Below, one piece after another: positions 43,006 to 52,650 of a stretch of 64,000 bases of DNA; position 1 is the first letter of the stretch, and the number at the start of each line of letters is the position of its first letter. The stretch covers positions 806,001-870,000 of the forward strand of contig NZ_CP031425.1 of NCBI RefSeq assembly GCF_003367705.1. Reading direction: 5' to 3'. The DNA comes from Microbacterium foliorum. GTDB lineage: Bacteria > Actinomycetota > Actinomycetes > Actinomycetales > Microbacteriaceae. The notes beneath the pieces are model-generated. The model saw only the letters and a program-made list of their open reading frames with translations. It had not been told where the DNA came from and ran no database searches. Both the position numbers and the translations under genes were made by a program.

Positions 43006-43983
43006 TCAGCGGGCCTCGAGCACGGCGTAGCAGCGTGCGAGTCGGTCGAGCCACCAGTCGCGACGGTCCGCCGATGCGGCCAGACGGGTGAGGGCGTCGG
43101 CATCCGGCGTCACGCGACCTGCCGGAATCGACCCGTCGACCGGGCGCAGGTCGGCGACGTCGTCGAGGAACAGGGATGCCGTGCCCAGCCCGCAGTCGTA
43201 GTCCAGCGCCGGGATCGCGGCCGCCAGGGCCGCACCCTGGGAGAGCCCGATCGCCGTGTCGAGCGCGCTGGAGACGACGACGGGGAGCCCTGCCGCCGTG
43301 ATGATCTGCAGTGCGTGGGTGATGCCGCCGAGCGGCTGCGCCTTGATCACCAGCAGGTCGGCGGCTTTCTCCCGGGCGACGGCGAGCGGGTCGGACGACT
43401 TGCGGATGCTCTCGTCTGCCGCGACCGGGATGCCCATGTACTTCACGCGGGTGCGCAGCTCGGCGAGCTCGGGCACGGTGGCACAGGGCTGCTCGACGTA
43501 TTCGAGATCGAACTCGTTGAGGGCATGCACGGCGTGCTCGGCCTCGTCGACGTTCCACAGTCCGTTCGCGTCGACGCGGATGCGCCCTTCCGGGCCCATT
43601 GCCTCGCGCACGGCCCGAACGCGGGCGATGTCGTCGGCGAGCGTCTGGCCCGGTTCGGCGACCTTGACCTTGGCGGTGCGGCATCCGGCGAAGCGCGCCA
43701 GGACCTCGGCGACGCGGGCGGCCTCGATCGCGGGGATCGTCGCGTTCACGCCGATCCGTTCCCGCAGCGGTGCGGGCTGCACGTTCCAGGCGAAATCGAT
43801 CGCGGCCGCGAGCCAGGTCGCGGCCTCCGCATCTTCGTACTCGAGGAACGGGGAGAACTCCGCCCACCCCTGCGGTCCTTCGAAGAGCAGCGCCTCCCTG
43901 GTATCGACGCCGCGGAACCGGGTGTGCAGGGGCAGTGCGACGATCCGGGCCGAGCTGAGCAGGTCTGCGAGCGGTGGGAGCAT
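43006..43983 (-). CDS. menC: o-Succinylbenzoate synthase
   Basis: A 325-residue enolase-superfamily enzyme of menaquinone synthesis (dehydration of SHCHC to o-succinylbenzoate). The catalytic Lys-x-Lys is seen in AKVKVAEPG, metal ligands in RVDANGLW, YVEQPC and VAADESI, and the second base lysine in LLVIKAQPLGGI. The start at 43983 is supported by CAGAAT 6 nt upstream (leaderless type). It is divergent from menB, and menE follows in the other direction. Confidence 0.93.
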   Translation of the reverse strand: MLPPLADLLSSARIVALPLHTRFRGVDTREALLFEGPQGWAEFSPFLEYEDAEAATWLAAAIDFAWNVQPAPLRERIGVNATIPAIEAARVAEVLARFAGCRTAKVKVAEPGQTLADDIARVRAVREAMGPEGRIRVDANGLWNVDEAEHAVHALNEFDLEYVEQPCATVPELAELRTRVKYMGIPVAADESIRKSSDPLAVAREKAADLLVIKAQPLGGITHALQIITAAGLPVVVSSALDTAIGLSQGAALAAAIPALDYDCGLGTASLFLDDVADLRPVDGSIPAGRVTPDADALTRLAASADRRDWWLDRLARCYAVLEAR

Positions 43984-44069
43984 GTGCTCATTCTGCTCTG
44001 AGACGACCTCGGCAGGGCATCCGCCGTGCCGTCTGCGTCTGCAACCCCGTCGGGAATAGGCTGGATGCC

Positions 44070-44981
44070 GTGACCCGCGCATTCGTCTCAGACCTGTTCG
44101 ACCCGGACGAATGGGTGCTCGCGCCCGGTGCCGAGGACTACACCGACATCACGGCCCATGTGAGCACCGACGGAGGGGTCGCCCGCATCGCGTTCAACCG
44201 CCCCGAGGTGCGCAACGCCTTCCGGCCGCACACCGTCGACGAGCTGTACCGCGCGCTCGACGATGCGCGGCAGAACCCCCGCATCGGGGCGGTGCTGCTG
44301 ACGGGCAACGGCCCGAGTCCGAAGGACGGCGGCTGGGCCTTCTGCTCCGGCGGTGATCAGCGCATCCGCGGACGCGACGGCTACAAGTACTCCGACGACG
44401 AGACGACCGTGCACGATCCGGCGCGCGCGGGCAGGCTGCACATCCTCGAGGTGCAGCGCCTCATCCGCTTCATGCCCAAGGTCGTCATCGCGGTCGTCCC
44501 CGGCTGGGCGGCGGGCGGCGGGCACTCGCTGCATGTCGTGTGCGACCTCACGATCGCCTCCGCCGAAGAGGCACGGTTCAAGCAGACCGACGCCGATGTG
44601 GGCAGCTTCGACGCCGGATACGGCTCGGCATATATGGCTCGGCAGACCGGGCAGAAGTTCGCCAGGGAGGTCTTCTTCCTCGCCGAGGAGTACTCGGCGC
44701 AGCGCGCGTACGAGGCCGGCGCCGTGAACCGCGTCGTGCCGCATGCGGAGCTCGAGCGCGAGGCACTGAAGATGGCGCGCACCGTGCTCACCAAGTCGCC
44801 GACCGCGATCCGCATGCTGAAGTTCGCGTTCAACGCCGTCGACGACGGGCTCGTGGGACAGCAGGTGTTCGCAGGAGAGGCCACGCGGCTCGCCTACGGC
44901 ACCGACGAGGCCGTCGAGGGGCGGGACTCGTTCCTCGAGAAGCGGGATCCGGACTGGACCTCGTTCCCCTGGCACTACTGA
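44070..44981 (+). CDS. menB: 1,4-Dihydroxy-2-naphthoyl-CoA synthase
   Basis: A 303-residue crotonase-fold enzyme that closes the naphthalene ring in menaquinone synthesis. Family motifs include RIAFNRPEVRNAFRP, AFCSGGDQRIRGRDGY (oxyanion loop; the GDQ(x)RG(x)DGY pattern is specific to MenB), VVPGWAAGGGHSLHVVCDLTIAS and TDADVGSFDAGYGSAYMAR. The GTG start has TAGGCT 7 nt upstream and is probably leaderless. menE follows after 42 nt. Confidence 0.97.
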   Translation: MTRAFVSDLFDPDEWVLAPGAEDYTDITAHVSTDGGVARIAFNRPEVRNAFRPHTVDELYRALDDARQNPRIGAVLLTGNGPSPKDGGWAFCSGGDQRIRGRDGYKYSDDETTVHDPARAGRLHILEVQRLIRFMPKVVIAVVPGWAAGGGHSLHVVCDLTIASAEEARFKQTDADVGSFDAGYGSAYMARQTGQKFAREVFFLAEEYSAQRAYEAGAVNRVVPHAELEREALKMARTVLTKSPTAIRMLKFAFNAVDDGLVGQQVFAGEATRLAYGTDEAVEGRDSFLEKRDPDWTSFPWHY

Positions 44982-45023
44982 ACCCGGCACGACACTGAAC
45001 CCGACACGACGGAGCGCAGTCAC

Positions 45024-46184
45024 ATGGTCGCGTTGAGATCGACGGATGCCGAAGACCCCTCGGAGCTCCTCGCTGATCTGGCGCGAGCGCTCGACGGAGG
45101 GCCCGCGCTCGGATTCGGCATGCTCGGCGACGCCCCGAGCTGGGTCTCCGAAGGCACGGCGGTCGTGATCGCCACGTCGGGGTCGAGTGGAATCCCCAAG
45201 CGCGTCGCCCTCAGCGGCGAGGCGCTGCGGGCGAGCGCAGAGGCCACGGCGGCGCGGATCGGCGCGGGCCGCTGGCTGCTCGCACTGCCGGCGGGCTACG
45301 TCGCAGGGCTTCAGGTCATCGTGCGTTCACTGGTCGCCGGCACGCAGCCGGTCACGCTGAGCGGCCGATTCTCACCCGCATCCTTCGCCGAGTCGACGCT
45401 GTCGATGCTGCGACCGACGACGAGCGCACCGCACTCCCTGCCCGAGCTCTACACCTCGCTCGTACCCGCGCAGCTCTCGACACTGCTCGACGCGGCCGAC
45501 GACCGGCCCGTGCGCGCCGCCCTGCAGGCATATCGGGCGATCCTCGTCGGCGGGCAGGCGCTGCCCGAGCCGCTGCGCGAGCGGGCCGCCGATCTCGGCA
45601 TCCGGCTCGTGCGCACCTACGGCTCCACGGAGACGAGCGGCGGATGCGTGTACGACGGAGTGCCGCTCGACACCGTCGGGGTGCGCACGGTCGACGGCGA
45701 GCTGCGCATCGCCGGCCCGATGCTCGCCGAGGGCTATCTGGGCGACGGCGAGCTCACGGCGAGGAACTTCTCGCGAGACGAACACGGCATCCGCTGGTAC
45801 CACACCGGCGATCTCGGCCTTCTCGACGACGGCGTGGTGCGGGTGCACGGACGAGCCGACAACGTGATCGTCTCGGGTGGCATCAACGTCTCCCTCGACC
45901 GCATCGAGAGGCTGGTGCGTCGCGTGCCCGGGCTCACCGGAGCGGTCGTCGTGGGTGTCGAGGATGAGCGCTGGGGGGAGGCCTCGGTGATCGTCGCTCC
46001 CCGTGGCGAGGCGCTGCGGCGCACGGAAGCCGAGCAGCTCGCGCACGCGCGCGACATGGTCGCCGAGGAGCTCGGCAAGCACGCCAGGCCCGCGCGGCTG
46101 ATCCTGGTCGACGAGCTCGACGTGCTCGCTTCGGGAAAGCCCGACCGGGAGGCGATGAGGCGCGCCGTCGCCGAGCTGGACTGA
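45024..46184 (+). CDS. menE: o-Succinylbenzoate-CoA ligase
   Basis: A 386-residue acyl-CoA synthetase of the short actinobacterial MenE type. AMP-binding motif ATSGSSGIPKRVALS, then RTYGSTETSGGCVYDG, YHTGDLGLLDDG and the C-terminal SGKPDREAMRRAVAE with its catalytic lysine. It makes o-succinylbenzoyl-CoA, the substrate of MenB, which is encoded just upstream. The N-terminal ~80 residues of longer ligases are missing, as is normal for this group. Confidence 0.92.
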   Translation: MVALRSTDAEDPSELLADLARALDGGPALGFGMLGDAPSWVSEGTAVVIATSGSSGIPKRVALSGEALRASAEATAARIGAGRWLLALPAGYVAGLQVIVRSLVAGTQPVTLSGRFSPASFAESTLSMLRPTTSAPHSLPELYTSLVPAQLSTLLDAADDRPVRAALQAYRAILVGGQALPEPLRERAADLGIRLVRTYGSTETSGGCVYDGVPLDTVGVRTVDGELRIAGPMLAEGYLGDGELTARNFSRDEHGIRWYHTGDLGLLDDGVVRVHGRADNVIVSGGINVSLDRIERLVRRVPGLTGAVVVGVEDERWGEASVIVAPRGEALRRTEAEQLAHARDMVAEELGKHARPARLILVDELDVLASGKPDREAMRRAVAELD

Positions 46185-46247
46185 CGGTCGGTCCTCTTCG
46201 CGTTCGATCCGATTCGAGTCCGCTCGAGGCGGCTGTCACACTGGGGC

Positions 46248-47039
46248 ATGGCCACCTACACGCACGGACACCACGAGACGGTCCTCCGCTCGCACAGCAC
46301 TCGCACCATCGCGAACTCCGCCGAGTACCTGCGACCGCATCTCGTGTCGGGCGCACGACTCCTCGACGTCGGAGCGGGCCCGGGCAGCATCACCGTCGAC
46401 TTCGCCGGTGTGGTGGGCCATGTCACGGCGACCGAGATCGATGAGAACGCACTCTCGCTGTCGCATGCCCTCGCGACGAGCAGGGGGCTCACGAACCTCG
46501 ACTTCCGCGTCGAAGACGTGCACTCCCTGAGCTTCGCCGACGACAGCTTCGACATCGTCCACGCGCACCAGGTGCTGCAGCATGTCGGCGACCCGGTGCA
46601 GGCGCTCCGGGAGATGCGTCGGGTCACGGTGCCGGGCGGAGTCGTCGCCGCGCGGGACGCCGACTACGCCGGTTTCGCCTGGTTCCCGATGCTTCCCGAG
46701 CTCGACACGTGGCTCGACCTCTATCGGCGAGCTGCACGAGCGAACGGCGGCGAACCCGACGCGGGCCGCCGCCTGCTCGCCTGGGCGCGGGCCGCCGGGT
46801 TCGACGATGTCACCGCGACCGGCTCCGCCTGGACCTACGCCACGCCCGAGGACCGCGCCTGGTGGGGCGGCATGTGGGCCGACCGCATCCTCGAGTCCGC
46901 GCTCGCCCGGCAGCTCGTCGACGGCGGCATGGCGACCGGCGCAGACCTGCGGGCGATCAGCGAGGCATGGACGCGCTGGGCCGACGACGGAGACGGCTGG
47001 TATCTCGTGCCGCACGGAGAGATCATCGCGCGCGCCTGA
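46248..47039 (+). CDS. Class I SAM-dependent methyltransferase
   Basis: A 263-residue Rossmann methyltransferase. Motif I is LLDVGAGPGSIT, the acidic end of strand 2 is TEIDENA, and post-I FRVEDVHSLSFADDSFDIVHAHQVLQHV is UbiE-like. Location next to menE might suggest a menaquinone methylase (MenG), but the MenG signature is not clear and such proteins with the WYLVPHGE ending are generic. I leave the substrate open. Confidence 0.85.
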   Translation: MATYTHGHHETVLRSHSTRTIANSAEYLRPHLVSGARLLDVGAGPGSITVDFAGVVGHVTATEIDENALSLSHALATSRGLTNLDFRVEDVHSLSFADDSFDIVHAHQVLQHVGDPVQALREMRRVTVPGGVVAARDADYAGFAWFPMLPELDTWLDLYRRAARANGGEPDAGRRLLAWARAAGFDDVTATGSAWTYATPEDRAWWGGMWADRILESALARQLVDGGMATGADLRAISEAWTRWADDGDGWYLVPHGEIIARA

Positions 47040-47048
47040 CCCGCCGGA

Positions 47049-47092
47049 TACATCTGCAGGCGGATGCGGGGGCATCCGCGTCCGCGTAGCGT
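47049..47092 (+). promoter_or_regulatory. Control region of the two-component operon
   Basis: TAGCGT (47087-47092) lies 7 nt before the kinase GTG. Upstream are TACATCTGCAGG (47049-47060), whose reverse complement recurs before the ABC exporter genes, and an 8-bp inverted repeat GCGGATGC/GCATCCGC with a 4-nt loop covering the -35 zone. This suggests autoregulation by the response regulator. Confidence 0.5.
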
Positions 47093-47099
47093 GGGGGGA

Positions 47100-48275
47100 G
47101 TGATCCGCCCGCTCTCCCGCACGGCGCTCGTGCTCGACATCGTCGGGGCGGCGCTGCTCTTCCTCATCCTCACCCCGTTCTCCGTCGCCTTCTACGGGCC
47201 GGGGACGGGCGGCGCGACCGCCAGTGCCGCCTCGGTCGTCGCGGTCGTGGTGGCGGGGGTCCTGATGTGCGGCGGTGTCGCGATCGGCCGGCTCGCCCCC
47301 GCTCTCGCCCTCGTCGCCGCCTGGGCGGGTGCGATCGTCCAGATGTCGGCGAGCCTCGGTCCTCTCCCTCTCGATCTCGGGATCCTGCTGGTGCTCTACG
47401 CGACGGCGGCCTGGGGCTCGCGTGCCGTGCTCTGGTGGGGGTTCGGTTCGGCGCTCTTCGGCGGCCTCGTCGCCGCCGTGTACATGGTGGCCGTCACCGG
47501 TGTCGGCTCCGGGTCCAGCGGCTGGGATCAGCTGACCATCGGCAGCCTGCTCCTCGTGCTCTCGATCCTCGCTCTCGGGTTCGCCTGGGTGTGCGGTCTG
47601 CTGTGGCGGGTGGTGCTGCGAGGACGCAGCACGCGCTCGGCGCAGCTGCAGGCGGAAGCGCTCGCGGCCGAGGAGCAGGAGCGCGTGCGCATCGCCCGCG
47701 ACATGCACGACATCGTGGCGCATTCGCTCGCCGTGGTCATCGCCCAGGCCGACGGCGCGCGGTACGCCGCATCGGCGAAACCCGAGATGGCCACCGAGGC
47801 GCTGGGCACGATCGCCCAGACCGCGCGATCGGCGCTCAGCGACGTGCGCCTGCTGCTCACGCAGCTCCGTCACCGTCAGGGCGACGGGCCGCAGCCGACG
47901 CTCGCCGATCTCGAGGCGCTGTTCGCGCAGGTGCGTCAGGCGGGCATCGAGCCGCGCATCACCGTCGACCCGACCCCGCCGGGTGAGCCGCCGGGGGCGA
48001 TCCAGCTCGCCGTGTACCGGATCCTGCAGGAGGCGCTCACCAACGCCATCCGGCACGGCGACGGCGCTGTGGACGTGCACCTCGCATGGCTTCCCGATCG
48101 CGTCGACATCGACGCGCGCAACACGGTCGGTCGCGAGCTCTCGTCGAGCAGCGGAGGGCACGGAGTGATCGGCATGCGCGAACGCGCCCAGCTCGTCGGC
48201 GGTAGCCTTCAGGCGGAGCGTGAGGGCACCCGGTTCGTCGTGCGTGCCTCGCTCCCGATCGGAGAAGTCACATGA
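47100..48275 (+). CDS. NarL-type sensor histidine kinase
   Basis: A 391-residue membrane kinase with about six N-terminal helices (to residue ~175), a HisKA_3 dimerisation helix (RVRIARDMHDIVAHSL, phosphorylated His in DMHD), and a short HATPase_c domain (ILQEALTNAIRHGDG, GGHGVIGMRERAQLVGG). It has no periplasmic sensor loop of note, as in kinases that sense membrane state. The GTG was chosen because TAGCGT lies 7 nt upstream and GGGGGG abuts it. Its last codon overlaps the regulator start (ATGA). Confidence 0.93.
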   Translation: MIRPLSRTALVLDIVGAALLFLILTPFSVAFYGPGTGGATASAASVVAVVVAGVLMCGGVAIGRLAPALALVAAWAGAIVQMSASLGPLPLDLGILLVLYATAAWGSRAVLWWGFGSALFGGLVAAVYMVAVTGVGSGSSGWDQLTIGSLLLVLSILALGFAWVCGLLWRVVLRGRSTRSAQLQAEALAAEEQERVRIARDMHDIVAHSLAVVIAQADGARYAASAKPEMATEALGTIAQTARSALSDVRLLLTQLRHRQGDGPQPTLADLEALFAQVRQAGIEPRITVDPTPPGEPPGAIQLAVYRILQEALTNAIRHGDGAVDVHLAWLPDRVDIDARNTVGRELSSSSGGHGVIGMRERAQLVGGSLQAEREGTRFVVRASLPIGEVT

Positions 48276-48907
48276 TCAGGGTCGTCCTCGTCGATGATCA
48301 GGCGCTGTTCCGCGCCGGCATCCGCATGCTGCTCGCCTCGCAGCCCGACATCGATGTCGTGGGCGAGGCGGGAGACGGCCGTGAGGGGCTCGAGGTGGTG
48401 TCCAGGACCCGTCCCGACGTGGTGCTCATGGACATCAGGATGCCGGTCATGGACGGCCTCACCGCGACGGCGGAGATCCTCACGCGACCCGAGCCGCCCC
48501 GGATCGTCATGCTCACCACCTTCGACCTCGACGAGGCCGCGGCGCGGGCGATCCGTCAGGGCGCCAGCGGGTTCCTGCTGAAGGACGCCGACCCCGAGTT
48601 CCTGCTCGCGGCGATCCGCACCGTGCACTCCGGGTCGAGCGTCATCGCCGCGTCGGCCACCCGGGAGCTCTTCGAGCACTTCTCCGAGGCGCCCAAGCCC
48701 GTGCCGCCGCAGTTCGCGGCGCTCACCGACCGCGAGCGGGAGATCTTCGCGCTCGCGGCGAGGGGGCTGTCGAACGCCGAGATCGCGGCCAGGGAGTACC
48801 TCAGCGAGGCGACGGTGAAGACGCACATCAGCCGCATCCTGGCCAAGCTGAACCTGCGCGACCGCGTGCAGCTGGTGGTCTTCGCCTTCGAGCACGGCCT
48901 CGCCTGA
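48272..48907 (+). CDS. NarL/LuxR-type response regulator
   Basis: A 211-residue regulator: receiver domain (VVLVDDQALFRAG, phosphoacceptor Asp in VVLMDIRMPVMDG, LTTFDLDEAAARA, KDADPEFLL) and C-terminal LuxR helix-turn-helix (LTDREREIFALAARGLSNAEIAAREYLSEATVKTHI). It partners the kinase that precedes it and likely controls the MacB-like exporter just downstream, whose promoter zone shares a 12-bp motif with the operon's own. Confidence 0.95.
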   Translation: MIRVVLVDDQALFRAGIRMLLASQPDIDVVGEAGDGREGLEVVSRTRPDVVLMDIRMPVMDGLTATAEILTRPEPPRIVMLTTFDLDEAAARAIRQGASGFLLKDADPEFLLAAIRTVHSGSSVIAASATRELFEHFSEAPKPVPPQFAALTDREREIFALAARGLSNAEIAAREYLSEATVKTHISRILAKLNLRDRVQLVVFAFEHGLA

Positions 48908-48920
48908 GTCCCGCGGCACC

Positions 48921-49012
48921 CCGGATCATCCTGGGTGCCTCCGGATCATTGTGGGTGCCTCCGGATCATCCTGGTGCCTCCGGATCATCCTGGGTGCCTC
49001 CGGATCATCCTG
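48921..49012 (+). repeat. 19/20-bp tandem repeat, five copies, before the ABC exporter
   Basis: The unit CCGGATCATCCTGGGTGCCT occurs at 48921, 48941, 48961 (19 bp), 48980 and, truncated, 49000. It lies between the response regulator and the exporter, 54 nt upstream of the latter's -10 box. Each copy contains GGATCA and its spacing is about two helical turns, so regularly spaced protein sites are possible. Confidence 0.9.
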
Positions 49013-49071
49013 CAGATGTACGCGGATGCTCCGCACGGGCGATGCGGGTGCCCGGTCGCGCTCCGTAGCGT
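49009..49071 (+). promoter_or_regulatory. Control region of the MacB-like exporter
   Basis: CCTGCAGATGTA (49009-49020) is the exact reverse complement of the 12-bp motif upstream of the kinase gene. TAGCGT (49066-49071) lies 7 nt before the ATG, the same -10 sequence and spacing as at the kinase gene. Confidence 0.5.
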
Positions 49072-49078
49072 CGATGAC

Positions 49079-49836
<758 letters not shown>

Positions 49837-49840
<4 letters not shown>

Positions 49841-51309
49841 GCGCCGTGATGGAGTCCGCGACGCGAGTCTTCGTCCCGCAGACCGCGGCGACCGGACCCC
49901 GTCTGGCCTGGCTGCGGGATCGGGGGATGGGCGCGAGCGTGCTCGTCGCGGCGCTGTCCGCGGCGTTCGGAGTGGTGCTCGTCGAGACGACGACCTACAT
50001 CGGCGCGGTGCTGCAGGCCGATCCGTTCATCGGGGGGAGCGACACCCTTGCCGTGGTCGTCGCCCTGCTCTCGGTGCTGCTCACCGCGCTCGCGATGTAC
50101 GTCGCGGCGATCGTCACCGCCAACACGTTCTCGACGATCATCGCGGGCCGCACCCGCCAGATCGCGCTGATGCGGCTCATCGGTGCGACCGCCCGGTCGC
50201 AACGCTCCGAGGTCGGTCGCCAGGGCCTCGTGGTCGGTCTGATCGGCGCCGCCCTGGGGCTCGCGGCGGGGCTCGGGATCGCAGCGATCGGGGTGGGGAT
50301 CGGAGGACAGCTGATCGAGAACGTGCCGGAGGGGATCACGCTCGGTCAGCCCGCCATCGCGCTGCCGGCGATCGGCGTGGCGCTCACCACCTGGGCCGCC
50401 GCGTGGGTGGGGTCGCGGCGGGTGCTCTCGGTGACGCCGCTGCAGGCGATCGGCGGCTCGGTGGAGCGCAGCCACGAAGAGGTCTCGCGCCGCAGCCGTC
50501 ACATCGGGGCCTGGGTGCTGCTGATCACCGGCTCGCTGCTGCTGGTGGGGGGAGTGGTGGCAGGACTGGTGAGTCCGATCGGCGTGGCGATCGCGTTCGT
50601 CGGCGGTCTGCTGTCGTTCACCGGTCTCGCGCTCGGCGCGGTGCTGTTCATGCCGCCGGTGCTGCGACTGGTCGGTCGCCTGTTCGGGTCGAGCGCCACC
50701 GCGCGCCTCGCCGCCGAGAACGCGCTGAGGTATCCGGAGCGCTCGTCGCGCATGGCGATCGGCGTGGTCATGGGGGTCACGCTCGTCACGATGTTCGCCG
50801 TCGCGCTGGAGTCGGTCAAGCAGATGCTGATCACCCAGGTCGAGGGGGAGACGCCGCCGGAATTCCTCGCACCGTTCGATGCCTTCGCCGCCGTGATGAT
50901 GGTGCTCGTCGCCGTCTCTGCGGTGATCGCCGCCGTCGGGCTCGTGAATCTGCTGACCATCGGCGTCGTGCAGCGTCGCCGCGAACTGGGGCTGCTGCGT
51001 TCCATCGGGCTCTCCAACTCTCAGGTGCGCCGCATGGTGCTGCTCGAGGCGGCGCACATCACCGTCGCGGCGACGCTGACGGGGCTCGTGCTCGGAGTCG
51101 TCTACGGATGGATCGCCGCGCAGTCGCTGCTCGGCTCGACGCCGACCCTGCCGGACTACACGCCCGCGGGGCTGGTCGCTCCGCACGTGCCCTGGATTCC
51201 CGTCGTCATCATCGTCGTCGCCACGGCGGTGCTGACCCTGGTCGCGGCGGCGACACCGACACGGCTCGCCACGCGGGTCGCGCCGGTCGAGGCGCTCGCC
51301 GCCGACTGA
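49837..51309 (+). CDS. FtsX-like ABC transporter permease
   Basis: A 490-residue permease with two FtsX/MacB-type blocks: an N-terminal helix plus a three-helix FtsX core (IAGRTRQIALMRLIGATARSQRSEV), then a middle pair of helices and a second core near the C-terminus (VVQRRRELGLLRSIGLSNSQVRRMVLLE). Such permeases work with the preceding ATPase to expel peptides or shift lipoproteins; the extracellular loops are small. A strong terminator follows after 7 nt. Confidence 0.92.
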
Positions 51310-51316
51310 CCGCATC

Positions 51317-51355
51317 CGATGCCCCGGGTGACCCACGAGGTCATCCGGGGCATCG
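51317..51355. terminator. Terminator after the MacB-like exporter
   Basis: A 17-bp stem with one G-U pair (left arm CGATGCCCCGGGTGACC, right arm GGTCATCCGGGGCATCG) and a 5-nt loop, 8 nt after the permease stop. Confidence 0.85.
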
Positions 51356-51384
51356 TCGTGAGTGCGCAGCTCTAGGCTGGAGGG

Positions 51385-52077
51385 ATGCCGTCTGCGTTCG
51401 ATCAGTCCACGTATCAGGTGCGCCTCGACTGGGGCGTCGAGGGGCTCGAACGTCTCGCTCCGGCCGATGTCGTCGTGGTCGTCGATGTGCTGCGGTTCTC
51501 CTCGAGCGTGGCGGATGCCGTCGCATCCGGCACCACGGTGGCGCTCGACGATGCCGTGACCTGGTCACGCAACGGGGCCGCGGTCGCCGCGCGCGCCCGT
51601 GACGACTCCCGCGCCGCACAGGCGGGCACCGGTGCTGCTCCCGTCGTCCTGGTGGGGAGTCTGCGCAACGCCTCCGCCGTCGCCAGGGCCGTGGCGACCC
51701 TGCAGGAGCGCAGGCAGGCGCGCACCTCCGTCGCGGTGATCGCCGCGGGCGAGGCGGACTCCTCCGGGATCCTCCGCTTCGCCGTCGAGGACCAGCTCGG
51801 GGCGGGCGCCGTGATCTCCGCCCTCACCGACCTGGGCATCGACCACACCGCACCGGATGCCGCGGTCGCCGCCGAGGGCTTCCGCGCCCTGTCGCGGGCG
51901 CTGCGGCACCTCATCGGAGCGAGCGGTTCGGCTCGGGAGCTCGCCGAGGGCGTCGCCGCGACCGATCGCATGCGCGCGGCGGGGGTCGTCCCGACGTCGA
52001 CGGCCGAGGCCGCCGAGGTCGACGCCCTCGACGTGGTGCCGATCCTGCGCGAAGGCGTGTTCGTGGCGTTCGAGTGA
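51385..52077 (+). CDS. ComB-like 2-phosphosulfolactate phosphatase family protein
   Basis: A 230-residue protein of the ComB family, which in methanogens dephosphorylates 2-phosphosulfolactate in coenzyme M synthesis. The hallmark segment is VVVVDVLRFSSSVADAVASG, followed by LVGSLRNASAVARA and a C-terminal ALDVVPILREGVFV. Actinobacteria do not make coenzyme M, so another sulfolactate or phospho-substrate is likely. TAGGCT lies 6 nt before the ATG. No sulfonate genes adjoin it. Confidence 0.85.
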   Translation: MPSAFDQSTYQVRLDWGVEGLERLAPADVVVVVDVLRFSSSVADAVASGTTVALDDAVTWSRNGAAVAARARDDSRAAQAGTGAAPVVLVGSLRNASAVARAVATLQERRQARTSVAVIAAGEADSSGILRFAVEDQLGAGAVISALTDLGIDHTAPDAAVAAEGFRALSRALRHLIGASGSARELAEGVAATDRMRAAGVVPTSTAEAAEVDALDVVPILREGVFVAFE

Positions 52078-52169
52078 GCGAGCGATCGCCTGTTCACCCG
52101 CGGCGTCTCCATCGGCAACAGGCCGCGCCGCCGCCGACGGATCCGGCGCGCGCGACGTAGGGTCGGGGC

Positions 52170-52641
52170 ATGAGGTACGTTCCCGCACTCATCCTCGATG
52201 CCGTCCTGGTGCTCGTGTTCGCCGTGATCGGCCGCGCGTCGCATCAGGAGGACCCCGGTGGATTCCTGCTCACGGCCTGGCCGTTCCTCGTCGCGCTGCT
52301 GCTCGGCCACCTCGTCGCCGCGCTGCTGCCTGCGCGACCGCGGCAGCCGTGGTCGCTGGCGTGGGGCGCGGTGGCCTGGGCCGTCACGGTCGTCGGGGGG
52401 GCTCCTTCTGCGCGTCGTCTCCGGGGACACCGCGCAGATCGCCTTCATCATCGTCGCGACGCTCGTGCTCGCCGTGTTCCTGCTCGGTTGGCGTGCTCTG
52501 GCGGCGTTTCTGCGTCGTCGGGCCGGACGCGAGGAGGTCGCGCCCGCGGACGACTCCCTGCACGTGGACCCCGCGCCCGGCGAGGATCCTGTCGCGGATG
52601 CGGCGGCGCCGTCCGATCTGGACGACGACCGCGCGCGTTGA
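52170..52641 (+). pseudogene. DUF3054 membrane protein gene with a frameshift in a G7 run
   Basis: The first 76 codons encode a typical DUF3054 start (MRYVPALILDAVLVLVFAVIG, then ASHQEDPGGFLLTAWPFLVALLLG). At the run of seven G residues (52395-52401) the frame breaks; removing one G joins it to GLLLRVVSGDTAQIAFIIVATLVLAVFLLGWR and a hydrophilic tail, giving a normal protein of 156 residues. The gene is thus intact except for one base. It could be phase-variable, decayed, or a sequencing error in a homopolymer. TAGGGT lies 6 nt before the ATG. Confidence 0.85.
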
Positions 52642-52650
52642 CGCGAGCGG

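Noticed and set aside
46248..47039. Naming the methyltransferase after menaquinone (MenG/UbiE)
   Set aside because: Proximity to men genes is suggestive, but the sequence shows only a generic methyltransferase fold and separate transcription is possible.
46236..48161. 641-codon open frame antisense to the methyltransferase and kinase genes
   Set aside because: The plus-strand genes show full domain motifs and promoters, while the minus-strand frame shows none.
48921..49012. CRISPR or attachment-site interpretation of the 20-bp repeats
   Set aside because: Units are directly adjacent with no spacers, and no integrase or tRNA gene is nearby.
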